From contig NW_001799211.1 of the NCBI RefSeq assembly GCF_000165425.1, forward strand, positions 1 through 64,000: a stretch of DNA of 64,000 bases, in the 5' to 3' direction. Numbering within the stretch: position 1 is the first letter of the stretch; every line of letters begins with the position of its first letter. Source of the DNA: Paramecium tetraurelia (lineage: Eukaryota > Ciliophora > Oligohymenophorea > Peniculida > Parameciidae). Positions 59,818 to 64,000 of this stretch are shown here, piece by piece. The translations under genes and the position numbers were made by a program. Under the pieces are notes generated by a model, which saw only the letters and a program-made list of their open reading frames with translations, was not told the DNA's origin and did no database searches.

Positions 59818-60372
59818 ATGAATTAATAATATATAAACCTAATAACCAATTTGTTTAGCTTATCATTGTCACAACTCCTATTTAAATTTCAAGTATATCC
59901 AACAGAATGCTTTCATTAGAAATCGGCTGTTGGATTAACCATTTGGAGTTTAAAGTAGTCATTGCTGAGTGAATATGTAGACAAATTGATTCAACAATTG
60001 CAAGATCTCATATCCATATTAGAAGGCATAGAAATATAAATTAAATAAGATAATAAGGTTCTTACTACTTATACAATCAACATAGTTTTTAATTAAGAAA
60101 ATAATGAATAATTCTCTTAATTCGACTCGGATATTTAACTCAAGACTTTGATTTATACATTGAATTAAAGGTTAAAAACATTGAAAGTTGATGATAAACC
60201 AAAGACCTTTAGTGTTAATTTTTTAACTAATGGCGCCGAAACTTAAAATAAAGGAGTTTAAGAAACTTTGCTATAAAATTGGATACTCATCAAAGAATCC
60301 AAAAAAAGAGAGACTCAATTAGTTAACTCACTTCATATGCCAAATTTAGATATCTTGGTTGGATTGATTTGA
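59818..60372 (+). CDS. HORMA-domain protein (184 aa to first TGA)
   Basis: ATG 59818 to TGA 60370-60372. The start 'LITNLFSLSLSQLLFKFQVY' then 'PTECFHQKSAVGLTIWSLK' fits helix A and the following segment of a HORMA domain. 'YVDKLIQQLQ' and 'DNKVLTTYTINIVFNQEN' match the central helix and edge strands, and 'LKTLIYTLNQRLKTLK' helix C. It is closer to Hop1/HORMAD and Rev7 than to Mad2 by eye. HORMA proteins work in meiotic axis assembly, checkpoint signalling or repair. Downstream of the TGA the same frame stays coding-like for another 169 codons (see next entry). Confidence 0.7.
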
Positions 60373-61127
60373 TCATTATATAATAATGAATTATAATTAT
60401 ATTTAAATGTGAATAACATCTCATAAGAAACACAATCATCTTTTAACAAAACTATTTTTAGTATTCTTAGAGCAATTAAAGTAGATGTTATATGTTTAGT
60501 TTAAAAAGACATAGGATCTTAATAATCAAATAAATATAGTATCAAGCAAAGATTATGTATCTTTAATCGATTTTATATTTATTCGATTAGATGGGAAAAA
60601 GAAATTAAATATCTTAATCTCCACATTTTCAACTTTAATAAAGAATTGTTGAAAATATTCAATTCATAGTATTTCTTATAACTTAGAGAAATCAAGTCTA
60701 TACACAGAGAAGGAGGAAAGAAACAATGGTATTAATTTTCAATAACTTAGAGTCAATTAGAGAGAGAAGAGCATGGGGAAATTTTTAATTTTGATTTTGA
60801 TTTTAAATAAAGAGAAATCTATAGAGCGGCATAGATGCGCATTGAATTAAGAAGTTGCTCAATAGCAAACTTAATTTAATGATTTTAGCTAATCAAACAG
60901 ATTCCTTTATTGATTTTGAAGAAATGATTTAACACTGTGAAGGATTTAATTAACATTTTAGAAGGGCATTAAGAGAAATGGATGTATAAATCAACATTCA
61001 GGATAATGAATATGTATCTTGTTAATAGTTATATTTAAAAAATAATAAATTTCAATAGGGTGAATAAATTATTCATTCTCAATTTAATTTAGTGTTTTAA
61101 TATAATTAAATTAAAATGAGATTCTGA
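60373..61127 (+). other. coding-like continuation after the HORMA TGA
   Basis: Directly after TGA 60370-60372 the same frame is open to 60882 without an early ATG and reads as protein ('IHREGGKKQWYQFSITQSQ', 'REIYRAAQMRIELRSCSIAN'). A 35-nt GTT...TAG intron beginning at about 60,852 would link it to 'TDSFIDFEEMIQHCEGFNQ' and a stop at 61125-61127. So this may be the second half of the HORMA protein (premature or read-through TGA) or a separate gene whose first exon I cannot find. Confidence 0.5.
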
Positions 61128-61319
61128 ATTTTAGTACTATAATTTATTTATCGAATTTGTGGTTTGCAAACTAATATCTTTGTGTTCTTTAAGCAGAGCT
61201 GGTATCATTTGGAATAGGACATCAAATAAGATATTTAATCATAATTTGTAAGTAGAAATAATTTGAATTATAAATAAATATCAACTGTTTTTAATTTTAA
61301 TATATATCAATGATGAAAT

Positions 61320-61701
61320 TCAAAAAGGATTGAATTTTTGATGATGAGATCTACATTGTGAAGGAGATCGTGATTTAATCACAATAGACATTTATTTAAA
61401 GATCTTCTCCTGCTTTTTCATGTCTGATTTCATCATAATTTCTTTATTTGTTTCTATAAATTACAAGTATAAACGATGTTCCTTTTTTGTCCAGTGACCT
61501 AGCTTTTAATTATTGTTTTACCATTATTATACATTTTTTTTGAATTTTTCTTTCTAGTTTTTTTTATTTGTTTCTTTTAGTTTGAGTTCTATTCCACGGA
61601 CTATATGGTTGATTTTGATTCAATTCGTTATTCACTAGGAATTATGTAATATCATACTCTAAGCCATCCTCCACCTTTATTGTAGACTAGACATCGCTCA
61701 T
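61320..61701 (-). CDS. single-repeat Myb/SANT protein (115 aa)
   Basis: Exons 61533-61701 and 61320-61498 sum to 116 codons; intron 34 nt. Residues 58-115 are a Myb/SANT-like repeat: 'CHWTKKEHRLYLQFIETN', 'IFKQMSIVIKSRSPSQCRSH' and 'HQKFNPF'. The 'SPSQCRSHHQKF' third helix matches the SHAQKYF-like DNA-recognition type. The N-terminus is acidic, then basic. The frame remains open upstream of ATG 61701 for about 110 codons to a possible ATG at 61962, so a longer form is possible. Confidence 0.75.
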
Positions 61702-61749
61702 GACTTATTGTTATGACCACTGTTGAAGCGTCAGAAATTAAAAATAAGG

Positions 61750-61993
61750 ATGAAAGACATTCATGAACCATTATTATTCAAATCTAATCAAATTCAAGTA
61801 TTACCTAATGAAGAGAAAGTATTCTGGAACATTGATTTCAAAAGATTTTAGATTCTTTAGTAGAAAAAATGATAAATTTTAATAATGTTCAAATAGCAAA
61901 AACAAATACAAAAATTCACAAAATACTAAGATACATACATTTTCATTGATTTCATCACACATTAATTGTTTTTCTATTGATATAAATGAATGA
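61750..61993 (+). CDS. hypothetical small protein (73 aa)
   Basis: ATG 61750: MKDIHEPLLFKSNQIQ, then a 22-nt intron ending AAG (about 61,798-61,819), then 'YSGTLISKDFRFFSRKN' to TGA 61991-61993. Without splicing the frame ends after 40 codons ('NEEKVFWNIDFKRFQILQQ'). Both readings look protein-like; the opposite strand may also be a 5' extension of the Myb gene, so confidence is low. Confidence 0.3.
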
Positions 61994-62864
61994 TCATTTC
62001 TGAAGCATAGAGCATTTCCAACTTCAATTTCTAATCAATTTATAAAGAAACCAACTTTCATTTCTGAATGTTGTAAATTATAAATTTTTTAAGTATTAAT
62101 ATCAAATTGATATTTTATCAATATTTATGCTCAAAACCCAATATCTTCAATTAATTAAAAGGGAATCATGGCAATATATGTTTTCTAAGATCATTTCACC
62201 ATACAATAAAAGCATATATATTTTCCTACACTAATATTTATGTATATCACTCAAGTAATTTAAGAATAATCTGGAAATAATTATGAAATCTTCTTAAATA
62301 ATTGATAATTTAGATCTTAATAAATGTGTAGAATTTCAAATAGTGAGTAAAACAGTATTTCATTATTTCTAATATTTTTGGATATCATTTAATACTACAA
62401 TAATAGTTTATAATTAATAAATAGTTTTAAGTTATTGAAGATTTTGGTGAAGAAATTTTAAAGTATCCCTAATATAAATATTGTCACCTTGAAGGCTTTC
62501 GATTATTAAAGCAATTTAAAATTAGCTGGGATTGCTTGAAAATATTTTAGCTGGATTTTATCTTTCTTCATTAAAGCCTGATATTTAAATTATCATGCAT
62601 AGATGATTAAAGAATCTAGAATAATTAGTTCAAGGGCAAATATTACAGTTGTATAAATGAGTTTGTCATAACATAATTAAAGCGATCTTTATGAATATCC
62701 TTGAATTTATAATCTATGGTATTTCATGCTCAGGATTGAATGAAAGGATATTCGAAGATAAAATAATTATCTTTTATTTTGTGTTGTTAGGAGTGTAATC
62801 TTTTAGTCTTATATTCAAGATAGTTTTCTCAATTTCATAAATAAAATACTAACAGTTATAAACA
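61994..62864. other. 0.9-kb zone with fragmentary open frames on both strands
   Basis: Stretches of 50-90 open codons occur on both strands, broken by several in-frame TGA each, with no splice scheme that clears them. They could be a decayed gene or chance in A+T-rich DNA. No domain recognised. Confidence 0.4.
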
Positions 62865-63597
62865 ATGGAATACGATTCTGTCTCAAAAATATAAGAAGAA
62901 CTTGGATATTATAAGAAGTATTGCTAATAGTTAGAGAATTAAAATGCTGCTTTAAATCAATAGCTGTTTAATAACATTCAAGGGAAGGTTTTGACTGCGC
63001 ATGATGGCAATCAAAGTAATAAAAAATAGAATGAGAATAACTCTAACTCTCATAAAGAATGTGAATAAAGGTCAAAATTGATGGAGAAATAATTAAAGCA
63101 AAAGTTAATGGAAGAGTAATTATGGCTTAAAAGATATGAAACTTAATTAAATCAAATCGTTGAGTTAAAGGTACGAAATATTATTATTAAAGGCAACTCA
63201 TGCACAATACATTTAAGAGAGTGAGCTAGAGGATAATTAAAAAACAAAAGAAATTGAAATCATGAAAGAGGAAATAGAACACTATAAAAAGCAAATAGAA
63301 ATTTATAAATAAGAAACTAATTCATAAATCTATTTAGAAGAAATAAAAGAAATGAGGAGACAACTAGAAGCATCAGAAATTAAATTGGAATAAATGACGA
63401 AGGAATTGCAAATTAAGGATCAATAATTATGTAACATATTCACCTTTATATTTTAAGATTAAAAATAAGGAAATATTAAATAATCATTATTGTAATTCAA
63501 ATAAAAATTTGATATTGAATTAAAAAATGAAAATCTAAGCACTGAACCAGATATATCAAGCAATAGTTTTTCCAATATTATGCTCAGAGATATATGA
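62865..63597 (+). CDS. coiled-coil protein (236 aa)
   Basis: Exons 62865-63170 and 63193-63597 sum to 237 codons; the 22-nt intron ends in AAG. Gln/Glu/Lys-rich heptads fill most of the length ('KEIEIMKEEIEHYKKQIEI', 'EEIKEMRRQLEASEIKLEQ'), with a Ser-rich end. An in-frame 27-nt GTA...AAG segment near 63.43 kb might also be spliced. Family unknown. Confidence 0.7.
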
Positions 63598-63638
63598 TTT
63601 ACTACTTATAAATATATATATATATATGTGTATTTAAA

Positions 63639-64000
63639 TCAAAAGCAGTCATAGTGTGAATCTCCTAATGCTTCATATAACATTTCTGTGAAGTCATTAT
63701 TAGGTGAGTTGAAATCTATTTAAAGTAGAGATTATTTTTTTATGGTAGAATTTCTAAAACTAGGAGATTGAGAATTATCAATCTCTATAGTTTAAGAGAG
63801 AGCAGAAGTACAATCTCTATTTCTATTATCAGTTTAACTGAGATTTAAGTTGGATTGACTGTTGTCTCTCTTGTGATAATCTCTAATTTTTTCTAATAGT
63901 CCTAAATTAACAGAAACCTGCAGGATATCTTTATTTTAACAGTTTTACACTTTCTTAAGTCGATCTAATATAATAATTCATATGTACTATTAATTTATGG
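63639..64000 (-). CDS. 3' part of a gene leaving the right edge
   Basis: Ends at TGA 63639-63641; the last exon (63639-63964) is preceded by a 23-nt GTA...TAG intron (63965-63987) in matching phase, so coding continues beyond 64,000. The visible ~108 residues are Ser/Asn/Asp-rich and disordered ('KIRDYHKRDNSQSNLNLSQ'), ending 'EMLYEALGDSHYDCF'. No family can be named from this tail. Confidence 0.65.

Overview
The window is ciliate macronuclear-type DNA, most like Paramecium. In-frame TAA and TAG occur throughout otherwise conserved genes at glutamine positions, TGA is the only stop, introns are tiny (20-35 nt, GT...AG), DNA is very A+T-rich, and genes are packed tens of bases apart. Under the standard code nearly every gene shatters, so all calls below were read by hand with TAA/TAG = Gln and TGA = stop. 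Where exon sums are quoted, they were checked to be divisible by three.

Layout. 1-6.4 kb: the tail of a coiled-coil protein, a gene-poor 2 kb stretch with weak remnants, a TauE/SafE-type membrane transporter and an unknown 497-aa protein. 6.6-22.1 kb: two giant minus-strand genes, a secreted/membrane protein with many DUF4215-like Cys-rich repeats, and a 2,933-aa NACHT-type NTPase with about 20 WD40 repeats (a STAND/NLR-like architecture). 22.3-30.7 kb: minus-strand TLDc protein, WD40 protein (with a broken WD40 relative facing it), RPA32-like protein, a trichocyst matrix protein and striatin. 30.7-34.5 kb: plus-strand small acidic protein, tandem-GAF protein and SAPS (PP6-regulatory) protein. 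34.5-41.6 kb: a protein kinase with a five-residue minisatellite, a hybrid histidine kinase whose phospho-His is Asn, a decayed gene and a COMM-domain protein. 41.6-49.1 kb: alpha/beta hydrolase, small helical protein, ankyrin protein, Lys-rich VWA protein, and a predicted N-myristoylated protein with 19-residue coiled-coil repeats ending in an AMPK-beta-like glycogen-binding module. 49.2-54.0 kb: coiled-coil gene, SF-assemblin, coiled-coil gene (one strand, close spacing) and SLX9. 54-64 kb: tiny MGC-type proteins, ULK-like kinase, kinase with an N-terminal PH-like region, helical protein, HORMA protein, Myb protein, coiled-coil protein and a gene leaving the right edge.

Themes: signalling (four kinases or kinase relatives, GAF, striatin, SAPS), cytoskeleton (SF-assemblin and coiled coils), regulated secretion (trichocyst) and DNA metabolism (RPA32, HORMA). 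No rRNA, convincing tRNA, CRISPR array or mobile element was seen. The most unusual items are the giant NACHT-WD40 gene, the repeat/glycogen-binding fusion, the Asn-for-His histidine kinase, start codons three bases apart, and a roughly one-quarter share of AAG 3' splice sites.
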